Source: Thiobacillus sp. (GTDB lineage Bacteria > Pseudomonadota > Gammaproteobacteria > Burkholderiales > Thiobacillaceae). From it: a stretch of DNA of 40,476 nucleotides. This document shows positions 1 through 9,282 of this stretch, piece by piece. Made by a program: the position numbers and the translations under genes. The stretch's first letter is position 1. Each line of letters starts with the position of its first letter. Where the stretch lies: positions 1-40,476 of the forward strand of contig JANJXF010000032.1 in assembly GCA_024709165.1 (NCBI GenBank), in the 5' to 3' direction. The notes beneath the pieces are model-generated. The model had not been told where the DNA came from and did not search any database. It worked only from the letters and a program-made list of their open reading frames with translations.

Positions 1-1082
1 GAAATGCCGATATTGGCGTGCTTCGATTCGCCCGGCCCGTTGACCACGCAGCCCATCACCGCGACCTGCATGGTCTCGACGCCGGGATACTGGCCACGCC
101 ACACCGGCATCTGATTGCGAAGATAGGTCTCGATCGCCTGGGCGAGTTCCTGGAACACGGTCGAGGTGGTGCGTCCGCAACCGGGGCAGGCGGTGACCTG
201 CGGCGTGAATGCACGCAACCCAAGTGCCTGCAGGATTTCCTGTGCCACGCGCACCTCCAGCGTGCGTTCGCCGCCCGGCTCGGGAGTGAGCGAGACGCGG
301 ACGGTGTCGCCGATACCTTCCTGCAGCAGCACCGCCAGCGCGGCGGTCGAAGCAACGATACCCTTGCTGCCCATGCCGGCTTCGGTGAGCCCGAGATGCA
401 GGGGATAGTCGCACTGCGTGGACAGGTCGCGATACACCGCAATCAGATCCTGCACCCGGCTCATCTTGCACGACAGGATGATGCGATCGCCGGAAAGGCC
501 AAGCGCCTCGGCCTTCGCCGCCGATTCGAGCGCGGAGGCAACCATCGCACGACGCATCACGACATCCGGATCGAGCGGCCGGGCCAGGCGCGCGTTCTCG
601 TCCATCATGCGCGCCGCGAGCGCGGGGTCGAGACTGCCCCAATTGACACCGATGCGTACCGGCTTGCCGTGGCGGCATGCCACGTCGATCAGCGTGGAAA
701 ACTGCTCGTCGCGCTTGCTGCCGCGCCCGAGATTGCCGGGGTTGATGCGATACTTGGCGAGCGCTTCGGCGCACGCGGGTTCCTGCGTCAGAAGCTTGTG
801 CCCATTGAAATGAAAATCGCCGATCAGTGGCACGCGGCACCCCAGCGCGTCGAGACGCGTGCGGATGCGCGGCACCGCCGCCGCGGCTTCCGCGGTGTTG
901 ACGGTAATACGCACGACCTCGGAGCCGGCCTCGGCAAGTGCCCGCACCTGGTTGACGGTCGCCGTGACGTCGGCCGTGTCGGTATTGGTCATCGACTGCA
1001 CCACTACCGGCGCATCGCCACCGACCCGCACCGTACCGACCCGTACCTGGCGGGTGGGACGACGAACAATCTGCGACATCAT
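1..1082 (-). CDS. ispG: 4-hydroxy-3-methylbut-2-enyl diphosphate synthase (partial, 3' end off window)
   Basis: IspG (GcpE) catalyses the penultimate step of the methylerythritol-phosphate isoprenoid pathway, turning MEcPP into HMBPP with a 4Fe-4S cluster. Translating the minus strand from the ATG at 1082 gives the typical start ([16 protein letters not shown]), the VQSMTNTDT motif near residue 35, and a C-terminal part with CPGCGR and [11 protein letters not shown], which contain the cluster cysteines. The frame is open to the window edge, so the last residues are missing. It lies about 30 bases downstream of rodZ, in the ndk-rlmN-pilF-rodZ-ispG order familiar from betaproteobacteria, and is probably co-transcribed with it. 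A second ATG at 1079 is an equally possible start. Identity is close to certain. Confidence 0.96.
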   Translation of the reverse strand, partial: MMSQIVRRPTRQVRVGTVRVGGDAPVVVQSMTNTDTADVTATVNQVRALAEAGSEVVRITVNTAEAAAAVPRIRTRLDALGCRVPLIGDFHFNGHKLLTQEPACAEALAKYRINPGNLGRGSKRDEQFSTLIDVACRHGKPVRIGVNWGSLDPALAARMMDENARLARPLDPDVVMRRAMVASALESAAKAEALGLSGDRIILSCKMSRVQDLIAVYRDLSTQCDYPLHLGLTEAGMGSKGIVASTAALAVLLQEGIGDTVRVSLTPEPGGERTLEVRVAQEILQALGLRAFTPQVTACPGCGRTTSTVFQELAQAIETYLRNQMPVWRGQYPGVETMQVAVMGCVVNGPGESKHANIGI

Positions 1083-1111
1083 GTTTCAGGCCCGGCTTTC
1101 GTCATGTGGCG

Positions 1112-1936
1112 TCATTCTTCCAGCGTGAAACGGGCGACCGTCACGTCGATGAAGGGTTTGAGATCGATCGGCCGGCCGTTGTAGGTCATGCGCACCTGCG
1201 CCGCGTTGCCGACCACCACATCAAACGGCGGTTCGCCGCGCACCTCGACGCTGCTGCCGGCCGTGTCGAGCTGGCGCCGCAGCATGCGCCCCGTTGCATC
1301 GCGGATTTCGACCCAGGAATCGGCGCCGAACTCCAGATGCAGCACACCGCGCACGGCCGGCGCGGCGACCCCAGGGGCGTCGTTCCCCGCCGCGACAGCC
1401 GCGTCCTGCACGGATGGCGCCGCAGGGGCAGTCTCCGGAGCAGGCGGCGCTTCGGCCGCTGCAGCGGAGGCAGCCGGCACCGTGCCGACCGGTTCCGGCA
1501 TCGCCGGCACAACAGCCGGCACCATCATTGCACCCGCGGATGGCTCGTCTTCATCGCTGTTGAGCCACCAGTAAAGCGCCACCGGCACCACCGCCAGCAC
1601 GAGAATGCCGAACAACGTGAGCAGCAGCCAGGGCGACGTCAGCCAGTTGCGCGAAGGCAGAGGCGCCTCGGGGCGCATCACGACCGGCTCGATCGTTGCG
1701 CCGCCCATGTCCGCAAGCAGGGGCTCGGGGGCAAGCCCCAGCAGGCGCGCATAATTGCGCACGAAACCGCGCGCGAACACGGGCTGCCCGAGTGCCTCGA
1801 AATCGTCGGCCTCCATCGCCTCGATCTGGCGGCGCATCAGGCGCAGACGTGCCGCCACCTCATCGACGCCAAGCCCCTGCGCTTCGCGCGCCTGGCGCAG
1901 CGCCTGCCCGACCGCCGCGGGCGAGGAATCGTTCAT
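1112..1936 (-). CDS. rodZ: RodZ-like cytoskeletal protein with HTH and DUF4115 domain
   Basis: A 274-residue protein with the RodZ layout. It has an N-terminal Xre-like helix-turn-helix (about residues 10-75, with LRQAREAQGLGVDEVAARL) and the sequence FARGFVRNYARLLGL. One membrane helix follows at about residues 110-132 (WLLLTLFGILVLAVVPVALYWW), then an Ala/Pro-rich periplasmic linker and a C-terminal beta domain (DUF4115: SWVEIRDATGRML, FDVVVGNA). RodZ links MreB filaments to the elongasome in rod-shaped cells. The ATG at 1936 overlaps the stop of pilF by four bases (ATGA), so the two are translationally coupled. An upstream open extension runs through pilF in another frame and is not real coding. 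Confidence 0.93.
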   Translation of the reverse strand: MNDSSPAAVGQALRQAREAQGLGVDEVAARLRLMRRQIEAMEADDFEALGQPVFARGFVRNYARLLGLAPEPLLADMGGATIEPVVMRPEAPLPSRNWLTSPWLLLTLFGILVLAVVPVALYWWLNSDEDEPSAGAMMVPAVVPAMPEPVGTVPAASAAAAEAPPAPETAPAAPSVQDAAVAAGNDAPGVAAPAVRGVLHLEFGADSWVEIRDATGRMLRRQLDTAGSSVEVRGEPPFDVVVGNAAQVRMTYNGRPIDLKPFIDVTVARFTLEE

Positions 1937-2703
1937 TCGTACTGCCCCGTCAGCAAACGGCGTGTCTCGTCGGCATCCGGGAAACGCTTGCGCAGCTGTT
2001 GCCCGTAGACCGCTTCCTGCGCGCGGTCGCCCAGCTTGCGTTCCAGGCGCACGCCGAGCCAAAGGCTCTCCGCGGTCGGCTGCGCGAGCTCGGCATGGCG
2101 CGCCAGCAGACGCTGCGCTTCCGCCAGTTGCCCCTGACGGAGGCGCAGACCGGCGAGCTTGAGCAGCGTGACCGCGTTGTCGGGCTGCAGCTTGAGTGAT
2201 TTCTGCAGATTGGCCTCGGCCAGTGCCAGATCGCCCTTTTTCTCCGCGCACAATCCGGCGTTGACCATGGCGCGCTCGGGGTACGCGTACAGCGGATTGC
2301 GCAGGGCGGCGGCGAACTGTTCCAGTCCTTCGTCGTACCGGCCGCGTGTGCAAAGGAACCAGCCCAGGTTGTTGTATGCCTCGGAATCGTTGCGATCGAG
2401 CTCGATGGCGCGGCGGAAATTCTCTTCCGCCAACTTGTCCTCGGCCAGTTCCATGTAGATCAAGCCGTAGACGTTGTAGGCCGGGCCATAGCGGGTCTCC
2501 GCCGTGATCGCCTTGCGCAGCTCGTCGAGCGCGACCTTGTACTGTCCACGTGCGTAATAGGCGCTCGCCAGTTCGGTGAAGGCACGCGCACGCTGGCCAC
2601 TCTCGGTGTCGGCCGTCTTGCCGGATACATCGCCGCCACCCTGCGGCATGGCTGCGCAGCCACACAGCCACAGGCTGAGCAGAAGAGCCTTCCAGTGTTT
2701 CAC
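1933..2703 (-). CDS. pilF: type IV pilus biogenesis/stability lipoprotein PilF (PilW), TPR protein
   Basis: A 256-residue outer-membrane lipoprotein with TPR repeats that helps PilQ multimerise for type IV pili. The N-terminus is a lipoprotein signal ([18 protein letters not shown], lipobox LCGC). Several TPR units follow ([58 protein letters not shown]). The start is a GTG at 2703, directly preceded by a strong GGAGGCGGC ribosome site. The longer open frame upstream runs through rlmN in the wrong frame. It overlaps rlmN by a few bases and rodZ by four. Its pilus partners are not in this window; the pilus genes at 15.8-30.5 kb are a separate MSHA-type system. Confidence 0.92.
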   Translation of the reverse strand: MKHWKALLLSLWLCGCAAMPQGGGDVSGKTADTESGQRARAFTELASAYYARGQYKVALDELRKAITAETRYGPAYNVYGLIYMELAEDKLAEENFRRAIELDRNDSEAYNNLGWFLCTRGRYDEGLEQFAAALRNPLYAYPERAMVNAGLCAEKKGDLALAEANLQKSLKLQPDNAVTLLKLAGLRLRQGQLAEAQRLLARHAELAQPTAESLWLGVRLERKLGDRAQEAVYGQQLRKRFPDADETRRLLTGQYE

Positions 2704-3818
2704 GCCGCCTCCCTGTGCAGTCGTTTCATCACGCGCCCGCTGCGGTCCGCCACTTGTCCCGCCAGCTGCCCGCAGGCGGCGTCGATATCGTCGCCGCGCG
2801 GCTTGCGCGTGGTGACCACATGGCCCGCATCCTGGAGAATCTCGCGGAACACACGCATCGCTTCGCCGCCCGGCTTCTCGTAGCCCGCATCCGGGAAGGG
2901 ATTGAACGGAATGAGATTGAACTTGCAGGGCACGTCGCGCACAAGTTCGACCAGTTCGCGCGCTTGCGCAGGCTGATCGTTCACGCCGGCCAGCAGCACG
3001 TACTCGAAGGTGATGAAGTCGCGTGGCGCGTGCGCGAGATAGCGCCGGCATGCAGCCATCAGCTCGGCCAGCGGATATTTCCTGTTGATCGGCACGAGCC
3101 GATCGCGCAATGCGTCGTTCGGTGCGTGCAGGCTCACCGCCAGCGCCACCGGGCAGCGCTCGGCAAGCCGATCCATCGCCGGAACCAGCCCGGATGTCGA
3201 CACCGTCACGCGCCGGCGCGACAGGCCGTAGGCGTGATCGTCGAGCATGACGCCGAGCGCAGTCACGACGTTCTCGAAGTTCGCCAACGGCTCGCCCATG
3301 CCCATCATCACCACGTTGGACACGGGGCGCTCGGCGATCTCGCCTGCGCCGTGATTGGACGCGATGCGGTTGGCTTCGGCCTTCAGGGAATGCTGTGCCA
3401 CCCACAGCTGGCCGACGATTTCGGCCACGCTGAGGTTGCGGTTGAACCCCTGGCGTCCGGTCGAGCAGAAGCTGCACTCGAGCGCACAGCCAACCTGGGA
3501 CGACACGCACAGGGTGCCACGGTCGCTCTCGGGGATGAACACCGCCTCGATGCCGTTGCCGACGCCGACATCGAACAGCCACTTGCGCGTGTCATCCGCC
3601 GATCGGTGCAGAAGCTTGATCGCGGGGGCCTGTACCACCGCCTGCTGATGCAGTTTTTCGCGCAGGCTCCTGGCGATGTCCGTCATCTGCGCGAACTCGG
3701 CCACCCCCGCCTGGTGGATCCAGCGGAACACCTGGCGGGCGCGGAACGGCTTCTCGCCGAGTTCGCCGAACCAGGCGGTCAATCCAGGGAGATCGAAATC
3801 GAGCAGATTCTGCGGCAT
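2700..3818 (-). CDS. rlmN: dual-specificity 23S rRNA (A2503)/tRNA (A37) methyltransferase RlmN
   Basis: A radical-SAM enzyme of 372 residues that makes 2-methyladenosine in 23S rRNA and some tRNAs. The radical-SAM cysteine triplet CX3CX2C is visible as [12 protein letters not shown] near residue 112. The family features [17 protein letters not shown] and [14 protein letters not shown] follow, and then SLHAPND and the C-terminal [13 protein letters not shown] stretch. The start [16 protein letters not shown] at 3818 matches family starts, so the upstream extension of the frame is rejected. Its stop overlaps the GTG start of pilF by a few bases. ndk ends 7 bases upstream, so ndk-rlmN-pilF-rodZ-ispG looks like one transcription unit. 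Confidence 0.97.
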   Translation of the reverse strand: MPQNLLDFDLPGLTAWFGELGEKPFRARQVFRWIHQAGVAEFAQMTDIARSLREKLHQQAVVQAPAIKLLHRSADDTRKWLFDVGVGNGIEAVFIPESDRGTLCVSSQVGCALECSFCSTGRQGFNRNLSVAEIVGQLWVAQHSLKAEANRIASNHGAGEIAERPVSNVVMMGMGEPLANFENVVTALGVMLDDHAYGLSRRRVTVSTSGLVPAMDRLAERCPVALAVSLHAPNDALRDRLVPINRKYPLAELMAACRRYLAHAPRDFITFEYVLLAGVNDQPAQARELVELVRDVPCKFNLIPFNPFPDAGYEKPGGEAMRVFREILQDAGHVVTTRKPRGDDIDAACGQLAGQVADRSGRVMKRLHREAA

Positions 3819-3825
3819 GCGCGAC

Positions 3826-4254
3826 TCAGCGGCCGGCGTAGACGTCGCAGCCCGGGAAGAAAAAGGCGATCTCGATCGCCGCGGTCTCCGGGGCGTCGGA
3901 ACCGTGTACGGCGTTGGCGTCGATGCTCTCGGCGAAGTCCGCACGGATGGTGCCCGGATCGGCCTTCTTCGGATCGGTCGCGCCCATCAGCGCACGGTTC
4001 TTGGCGATTGCGTCCTCGCCCTCCAGCACCTGCAGTACGACGGGGCCGGACACCATGAATTCGACCAAATCCTTGAAGAAGGGGCGATCCTTGTGCACGG
4101 CGTAGAAACCTTCTGCTTCCTGACGCGAAAGGTGCTTCATTCTGGACGCCACGATCTTCAGGCCGTTGGTCTCGAAACGGCTGACGATCTTGCCGATCAC
4201 GTTCTTTTTGACGGCATCGGGCTTGATGATGGAAAAGGTACGCTGGACAGCCAT
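3826..4254 (-). CDS. ndk: nucleoside diphosphate kinase
   Basis: Transfers the gamma phosphate of ATP to nucleoside diphosphates through a phosphohistidine. The 142-residue product has the family start [15 protein letters not shown], and the active-site motif [12 protein letters not shown] carries the catalytic His near residue 117. The ATG at 4260 would leave only one base after the GGAG ribosome site. The ATG at 4254 leaves seven and matches the usual family N-terminus, so I chose 4254. It lies 58 bases after the tilS stop and is first of the run ndk-rlmN-pilF-rodZ-ispG. Confidence 0.97.
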   Translation of the reverse strand: MAVQRTFSIIKPDAVKKNVIGKIVSRFETNGLKIVASRMKHLSRQEAEGFYAVHKDRPFFKDLVEFMVSGPVVLQVLEGEDAIAKNRALMGATDPKKADPGTIRADFAESIDANAVHGSDAPETAAIEIAFFFPGCDVYAGR

Positions 4255-4312
4255 GTGCATGCTCCGGTGTTGAGGTGGGAAAACGGTTCAAAAAACGATG
4301 AAAATCAGCCCG

Positions 4313-5698
4313 CTAGGATAGCATGTGCGGCCGCCTGCTGTCTTGCTCCGGCGCCGCCCCTGGCGCGTCCGGCAGAATTCCCGCCTCGCTCGGCCCGACC
4401 CGGAATGCGACATCGACGCCGATGCCGTGCGCCCACGCCAGCCGCCCGTCGCACCAGAGGAGCGGCAGGCGCGCGCGCCGCCACGGCGGTACCGCGCGTT
4501 CCTGCAACAGATTCTTCAGGCTGCGATGGGGGCCACCCGGGACCAACTGGATGCGCTCACCCCCTGCACGCACGCCGAGCGTCACCACGCCGTTCTCCAG
4601 CGCCGTGCGGCGCAGACCCGCACCCATCGCCGGCGCCATCTTCACCTCGACGCCTGCCGCCGGCACCCACAGCGCCGTTTCACCCCGCCAGCACACCGGC
4701 GGCGCGGGCGGCGGCAGCGGCGGCACAAGATAGGCGCCGCCGCGAAAACGCCACAAGGACCACGGCCTGAGATTGACCTGCACGCGCGCATCGTGGCGCG
4801 CCGCCAGCAACTGGCGCAGGGCTTCGTCCAGCACCCGCGCCTGCGGCATGGACAGGCCGTGCCGCCCAATGAAATGGCGCAGCAGATTGCGCGCTCGCGC
4901 AGGCGTCAGCCGCGCCAGCGCGGCACAGTCGAGCCGCTCGTCTGCAATCGCCGCGGCGGCGTCGATGCATGCCAGCTCGTCGAGCAGCCCCGCAGCTTCC
5001 GCCTGCAGCGCGGCCGCGCGCGCGAGGGTGGCCGAGTTCTCCGGAAAATGCGCCGCCAGTAGCGGCATGACCTCTTGACGCAGCGCGTTACGCCGGTAGC
5101 GCACGTCGACGTTGCTGTCGTCCTCGATCCATTCCAGCCCATGCGCCGCGGCGTAGTCGCGCAGCCTGGCCCGGCCGGTGCCGAGCAAGGGGCGCAACTG
5201 CGCGGCGCGCCAGGCAGGCTGCCTCTGCAGTTCCGGCATGGCGGCAAGGCCCTTCGGTCCCGCACCGCGCAGCAATTGCAGCAGGAGCGTTTCGGCCTGG
5301 TCGTCCTGCTGATGGGCGGTAAGCAGGAAATCCGCGTCCACCGCAGCGAAAACACCTTGCCGCGCGCGTCGCGCAGCGGCTTCGATACCAGCGCCATCGT
5401 CGCGTGCGACCGCCACGCGATGGACGTCCAGTGCCACCCCCTGGGCGGCACACTGGCGCGTACAGAAATCCACCCAATCGTCAGCGTGCGGCGACAGTCC
5501 GTGGTGCACATGGACGGCCTGCAGCGCGAAAGGATGGACGTCCCGCAGGGCGAGCAGGACATGCAGCAGCACCATCGAGTCGAGACCACCGGAAAGCGCG
5601 AGCGCCAGCCGGGCGCCGGGCGGAACGTGGCGGACCAGCGTGTCCGCCACGCTGGCGACGACGGCTTTACTTGGCAGGAGCTTCCTTGAAGCTGCCAT
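4313..5698 (-). CDS. tilS: tRNA(Ile)-lysidine synthetase TilS
   Basis: Attaches lysine to C34 of the AUA-decoding tRNA(Ile) so that it reads AUA rather than AUG. The 461-residue product shows the PP-loop ATP-binding motif [16 protein letters not shown] at about residues 32-47, the [13 protein letters not shown] stretch, [21 protein letters not shown], and [19 protein letters not shown]-terminal substrate-binding domain with [17 protein letters not shown] follows. The ATG at 5698 lies inside the end of accA (32-base overlap). The accA-tilS pairing is common in proteobacteria. Essential in nearly all bacteria. Confidence 0.96.
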   Translation of the reverse strand: MAASRKLLPSKAVVASVADTLVRHVPPGARLALALSGGLDSMVLLHVLLALRDVHPFALQAVHVHHGLSPHADDWVDFCTRQCAAQGVALDVHRVAVARDDGAGIEAAARRARQGVFAAVDADFLLTAHQQDDQAETLLLQLLRGAGPKGLAAMPELQRQPAWRAAQLRPLLGTGRARLRDYAAAHGLEWIEDDSNVDVRYRRNALRQEVMPLLAAHFPENSATLARAAALQAEAAGLLDELACIDAAAAIADERLDCAALARLTPARARNLLRHFIGRHGLSMPQARVLDEALRQLLAARHDARVQVNLRPWSLWRFRGGAYLVPPLPPPAPPVCWRGETALWVPAAGVEVKMAPAMGAGLRRTALENGVVTLGVRAGGERIQLVPGGPHRSLKNLLQERAVPPWRRARLPLLWCDGRLAWAHGIGVDVAFRVGPSEAGILPDAPGAAPEQDSRRPHMLS

Positions 5699-6635
5699 AC
5701 GTCCGCAGGCGCTGGTAGCGCGCGGTCAGCAGGGCATCCAGCGGCTGCTTGCGCAGTTCCGCCAGGGTATCGGCCAAGGCGCGGCGCATGGTCTGGAACA
5801 TGGCGTCCCAGTCACGCTGTGCGCCGCCGAGCGGCTCGTCGACGACGCGGTCGACCAGGCCATTCGCCTTCAGGCGGTCAGCCGTGATGCCCAGCGTCTC
5901 GGCGGCGACCGACGCCTTGTCTGCGCTCTTCCACAGGATCGACGCGCAGCCTTCGGGGGAGATGACCGAATAGGTCGAATACTCCAGGATCAGCGTGCGG
6001 TCGCCGACACCGATCGCCAACGCCCCGCCCGACCCACCCTCGCCGACGATGCTGCAGATGATCGGCGTCTGCAATTCGGCCATCACATAGAGATTGCGCG
6101 CGATGGCCTCGGACTGGCCGCGCTCCTCCGCACCGATGCCGGGATAGGCTCCGGGCGTGTCGATGAAGGTCAAGATGGGTATGCGGAACTTCTCCGCCAG
6201 ACGCATCAGGCGCAGCGCCTTGCGATAGCCCTCGGGGCGCGGCATACCAAAATTGCGATGGATTTTTTCCTTGGTGTCGCGTCCCTTCTGATGGCCGATC
6301 ACCATCACCGCCTCGCCATTGAAGCGCGCCATGCCGCCAACGATCGCAGCGTCGTCGGCAAAGGCGCGGTCGCCGTGCAGCTCGACGAAATCCGTGAACA
6401 GGCCCTGCACATAATCCAGCGTATAGGGGCGCTGCGGGTGACGCGCCACCTGCGACACCTGCCACGCGGAGAGCTTGGCGTAGATGTCCCGGGTGAGTGT
6501 CTGGCTCTTCTTCTGCAGGCGGCGGATCTCTTCCGAGATGTCGAGCGCGGAATCGTCCTGCACGAAGCGTAGTTCTTCGATCTTGGCTTCGAGCTCGGCG
6601 ATCGGCTGTTCGAAGTCGAGGAAGGTGATTTTCAT
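5667..6635 (-). CDS. accA: acetyl-CoA carboxylase carboxyltransferase subunit alpha
   Basis: With AccD it transfers the carboxyl group from biotin to acetyl-CoA in fatty acid synthesis. The 322-residue product is full length and starts [23 protein letters not shown]. It carries the conserved core [40 protein letters not shown] and [14 protein letters not shown], then [11 protein letters not shown]. The ATG at 6635 is preceded in frame by a TTG at 6638; the ATG is the family start. No strong ribosome site is visible. The 63 bases between it and the FKBP gene hold a TAAAAT that could be a -10 element, without a convincing -35. Confidence 0.97.
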   Translation of the reverse strand: MKITFLDFEQPIAELEAKIEELRFVQDDSALDISEEIRRLQKKSQTLTRDIYAKLSAWQVSQVARHPQRPYTLDYVQGLFTDFVELHGDRAFADDAAIVGGMARFNGEAVMVIGHQKGRDTKEKIHRNFGMPRPEGYRKALRLMRLAEKFRIPILTFIDTPGAYPGIGAEERGQSEAIARNLYVMAELQTPIICSIVGEGGSGGALAIGVGDRTLILEYSTYSVISPEGCASILWKSADKASVAAETLGITADRLKANGLVDRVVDEPLGGAQRDWDAMFQTMRRALADTLAELRKQPLDALLTARYQRLRTYGSFKEAPAK

Positions 6636-6701
6636 CAAATGTGGAAGGGAATGGGGAGTCAGCCGATCATTTTAGCAGGCGGCTGCCGCACCGCCGTCTG
6701 C

Positions 6702-7181
6702 TCAATGGTGGTGGCCATGGGCGCCATGGGCGTGACCGTGCGCGACCTCGTCCGGTGTCGCGCCCCGCACCTCGGCCACCGTGCACTGGAAATGCACCGC
6801 CTGACCGGCATAGGGATGATTGCCGTCGACGACGACCTTATCTTCCGCGATATCGGTCACCGTGTAGAGCATTTCCTCGCCACCCTCGACCGGCGCGCCG
6901 ACGAATTGCATGCCGACCTCGATGTTGTCGGGAAACACCTCGCGCGATTCGATCCGCACCAGCTCATCGTCGAATTCGCCGAACGCATCGACCGGCTGGA
7001 GCTTGAGGTCGACGGTCTCGCCGGCGGCCTTGCCTTCCAGCGCCTGCTCGACCAGCGGGAAGATGTTGTCGTAACCTCCGTGCAGGTAGCTCACGGGCTC
7101 GTCGCTTTCTTCCAGCGTGCGGCCGTCGAGATCGCGCACGATGTAGGAAAGGGTGACGACGGTGTTCTTGCAGATGTTCAT
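6702..7181 (-). CDS. slyD: SlyD-like FKBP-type peptidyl-prolyl isomerase with His-rich tail
   Basis: A 159-residue FKBP-type prolyl isomerase and chaperone of the SlyD group. The split FKBP domain is visible: VTLSYIVRDLDGRTLEES and YLHGGYDNIFPLVEQALEGK first, then the inserted flap domain (about residues 70-125), and the closing strand AVHFQCTVAEVRGAT. The C-terminus is metal-binding in character (HGHAHGAHGHHH), as in SlyD proteins that carry nickel for hydrogenase maturation. Nickel handling here is inference. Its ATG overlaps the stop of bcp by four bases (ATGA), so the two are coupled. Confidence 0.9.
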   Translation of the reverse strand: MNICKNTVVTLSYIVRDLDGRTLEESDEPVSYLHGGYDNIFPLVEQALEGKAAGETVDLKLQPVDAFGEFDDELVRIESREVFPDNIEVGMQFVGAPVEGGEEMLYTVTDIAEDKVVVDGNHPYAGQAVHFQCTVAEVRGATPDEVAHGHAHGAHGHHH

Positions 7182-7642
7182 TCGAGTTCCTTTACCAGTT
7201 CCAGCACTTCCGCCGCGTGGCCACGGCTGGCGACGCCATACAGCGCGTGGCGGATGACGCCCTGTCTGTCGATGACGAAGGTGGCGCGGACCGCACTCTT
7301 GCGCAGGACACCGTCCACATCCTTGTCCTGCATCACGCCATAGGCCTCGCTCATCGTCTGTTCCTTGTCCGCGAGCAGCGGCACGCCGATGCCATGCTTG
7401 TCACGAAATTCGCCGTGCTTGATGCAGTCGTCGCGCGAGACGCCGAGCACGACCGCGCCGAGCCTGGCGAAGGCGTCCTCCAGTTCGGAGAATTCGATCG
7501 CTTCGGCGGTGCACCCCGGCGTGTCGTCGCGCAAATAGAAGAACAGCACGACGGTTTTCCCGCGCAACTGCGACAATTCGACGAAATTCATGTCCGCGTC
7601 CGGACTGGAAAAGTCCGGCGCGAGGTCGCCCGCTTTCAGCAT
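7178..7642 (-). CDS. bcp: peroxiredoxin, Bcp/PrxQ type
   Basis: A thiol peroxidase of 154 residues that reduces hydrogen and organic peroxides. The peroxidatic cysteine is C44 in YLRDDTPGCTAEAIEF. The nearby second cysteine of E. coli Bcp (five residues on) is replaced by Ile. Another cysteine, C73 in SRDDCIKH, could resolve the disulphide or the enzyme could act as a 1-Cys type. The ATG at 7642 follows a GGAG with five-base spacing, which decides it over the longer open frame reaching 7732. It is divergent from the gene at 7735 and coupled to the FKBP gene downstream. Confidence 0.94.
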   Translation of the reverse strand: MLKAGDLAPDFSSPDADMNFVELSQLRGKTVVLFFYLRDDTPGCTAEAIEFSELEDAFARLGAVVLGVSRDDCIKHGEFRDKHGIGVPLLADKEQTMSEAYGVMQDKDVDGVLRKSAVRATFVIDRQGVIRHALYGVASRGHAAEVLELVKELE

Positions 7643-7687
7643 GAGGACTCCGCAATTCAATTTTCGGCGCATTCTAGCCCGGAACGC

Positions 7688-7702
7688 GTCGCTATAATAT
7701 TT
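7688..7702. promoter_or_regulatory. possible bidirectional -10 region between bcp and the gene at 7735
   Basis: The 92-base divergent spacer contains a perfect TATAAT at 7693-7698 on the plus strand. Read on the minus strand, the overlapping bases give TATTAT. Neither direction has a convincing -35 hexamer at 16-18 bases, so this is a -10-only call. Confidence 0.4.
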
Positions 7703-7734
7703 TTTGTCGAACCGCGCCTGGAGACCCCGCAAGA

Positions 7735-8205
7735 ATGAATGCCATCGAAACCCCGTCCGAGCTGCGCGCCGCGTTCGACACCCTGTTCGCTGGCAGCCAC
7801 CGTGTGCTGCGGCTGTACGACCACGACCTCCATCTGTTCGAGCTGGACGACGTCACGCGCCATGCCGCATTGCGCGCGTTCTGCGTGGCGGGGGGCGGAC
7901 GCCGCATCGAGTTTCTGCTCGACGACATCGGCCGTGTGACGCTCGCCCACCCTCGTCTGATGCACTTGGTACGCGACTTCGGCCATGTCCTGCAAATCCG
8001 CCAATCCGACCCGCACGCGCCACGCCCCGACGAAGCCTTCGTGCTGGCCGACCGCCATGGCGTGCTGCTGCGCGCGGACAAGTCAGCGCTACAGGCACGT
8101 CTGCACGCGGACGATCCCGCCATCGCCGCGCCGCTGCACCAGGTCTTCGAGGAGATGTGGCAGCGCGCACCCGCGCAGGTATCGGCAACGACGCTGGGGC
8201 TTTGA
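7735..8205 (+). CDS. uncharacterised protein (DUF7931-like)
   Basis: A 156-residue soluble protein that I cannot assign a function. It starts MNAIETPSELRAAFDTLF and has a patch LRLYDHDLHLFELDD. Another stretch, RRIEFLLDDIGRVTLAHPRL, is followed by LVRDFGHVLQIRQSDP and by an ADRHGVLLRAD strand, and it ends with TTLGL. The alternation of short strands and helices looks vaguely like a half phospholipase-D or nucleotidyltransferase fold, but no HKD motif is present. I recall similar proteins being filed under DUF7931 in betaproteobacteria; that is memory, not a search. A TATAAT lies 37 bases upstream. It converges on lptG with three bases between stop codons. Confidence 0.85.
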   Translation: MNAIETPSELRAAFDTLFAGSHRVLRLYDHDLHLFELDDVTRHAALRAFCVAGGGRRIEFLLDDIGRVTLAHPRLMHLVRDFGHVLQIRQSDPHAPRPDEAFVLADRHGVLLRADKSALQARLHADDPAIAAPLHQVFEEMWQRAPAQVSATTLGL

Positions 8206-8208
8206 CTC

Positions 8209-9282
8209 TCAGCGCCGATCCACCCAGCGGATTCCAGCGAGGGCGAAGCCGAGAAAGATCAGCAGCGGCAGGGTGGCCACGGCCGCAGGCGGCCAGTCGT
8301 TGAGCAGACCGAGATGGCCGAACAGACGGCTCAGCAGATGAAAACCCAAGCCAGCGAGGATGCCGAGAAATATCTTGCTGCTGGTGCCGCCCGTGCGCGG
8401 CCCCTGGATCGCGAACGGCATCGCGATCAGCATCATGATCGGGATGATGAAGGGATTGACGAATTTGCTCCACAGCGCGACCTCGTAGCGCGAGGACTTC
8501 TGCCCGTTCGCCTTCAGATGCGCGACGTAGCGCCACAGCGTGCGCGCCGACATGCGCTCCGGCGCCACCAGCAGCACACTGAGAATGTCCGGCGTCAGCA
8601 CCGACTGCCAGCCCTGCGCCTCCCGGTGAATCGCGCGCAAACCCTCCGCACCGAAATGCGTTTCCATCACGTCGGTCAGATTCCAGCCCTGCTCGCCGCG
8701 CCAGTCGGCCTCGCGTGCCGCACGAATCCAGCCGAGCCGTCCCTCGGCGTCGAAACCGTATATTTCGATATCGCGCAGCGTGCTGTCCGGCATGACTTCG
8801 CGCACGTTGATGAAGGTGCTGCCGTCCTTCACCCACAAACCCGAGCGGAACTGCTGTGCCACCACCGACCGCGTCGCCGACAGCTTGAAACGTTGCGCCG
8901 CCTGTTCCGACCACGGTGCGACGTATTCACCGAGCAGCAGCAGGACCAGCGAGAGCATCACCCCGATCGCAGCGAAATAACCGGCCACGCGCCAGTTCGA
9001 CAGGCCGGACACGCGCATCACCGCGTACTCGGTGTTGCCGACCAGGCGCGACAGGGCGAACAGCGTGCCGATCAGCGCCGCCACCGGCAGGATTTCGTAC
9101 AGATGGCCCGGCACGCTCAGCAGTACCACCACCCCCGCCTGGCCAAGTCCGTAATTGTTGCGCCCGAGGCTGCCAAGTTCCTGGATCACGTCAAAAAAGG
9201 CGAACAGCACGAGCAACCCGAGCAGCACGAACCCGGAGGCTCCCAGCACCTGCGCGCCCAGGTAGCGCGCGAGCAGCTTCAT
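8209..9282 (-). CDS. lptG: LPS export ABC transporter permease LptG
   Basis: Inner-membrane half of the LptBFG transporter, which extracts lipopolysaccharide and passes it to LptC-LptA. The 357-residue product begins MKLLARYLGAQVLGASGFV and has three N-terminal membrane helices. A periplasmic beta-jellyroll of about 170 residues follows (WVKDGSTFINVREVMPDSTL). Three C-terminal helices then include KFVNPFIIPIMMLIAMPFA. The start at 9282 follows GGGGGAGGGC, a strong ribosome site, and the ATG overlaps the lptF stop by four bases. The long open frame upstream of 9282 is lptF read out of frame. Confidence 0.95.
   Translation of the reverse strand: MKLLARYLGAQVLGASGFVLLGLLVLFAFFDVIQELGSLGRNNYGLGQAGVVVLLSVPGHLYEILPVAALIGTLFALSRLVGNTEYAVMRVSGLSNWRVAGYFAAIGVMLSLVLLLLGEYVAPWSEQAAQRFKLSATRSVVAQQFRSGLWVKDGSTFINVREVMPDSTLRDIEIYGFDAEGRLGWIRAAREADWRGEQGWNLTDVMETHFGAEGLRAIHREAQGWQSVLTPDILSVLLVAPERMSARTLWRYVAHLKANGQKSSRYEVALWSKFVNPFIIPIMMLIAMPFAIQGPRTGGTSSKIFLGILAGLGFHLLSRLFGHLGLLNDWPPAAVATLPLLIFLGFALAGIRWVDRR

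Noticed and set aside
18-1184. Long plus-strand open frame opposite ispG
   Set aside because: It is the mirror of a clearly recognised minus-strand gene in GC-rich DNA, with His/Arg/Ala-rich composition and no family pattern.
1933-3582. A 549-codon open frame covering pilF and reaching far into rlmN
   Set aside because: Only the part from the GTG at 2703 has a lipoprotein signal and TPR pattern; the rest is rlmN read out of frame, and a strong ribosome site sits just before 2703.
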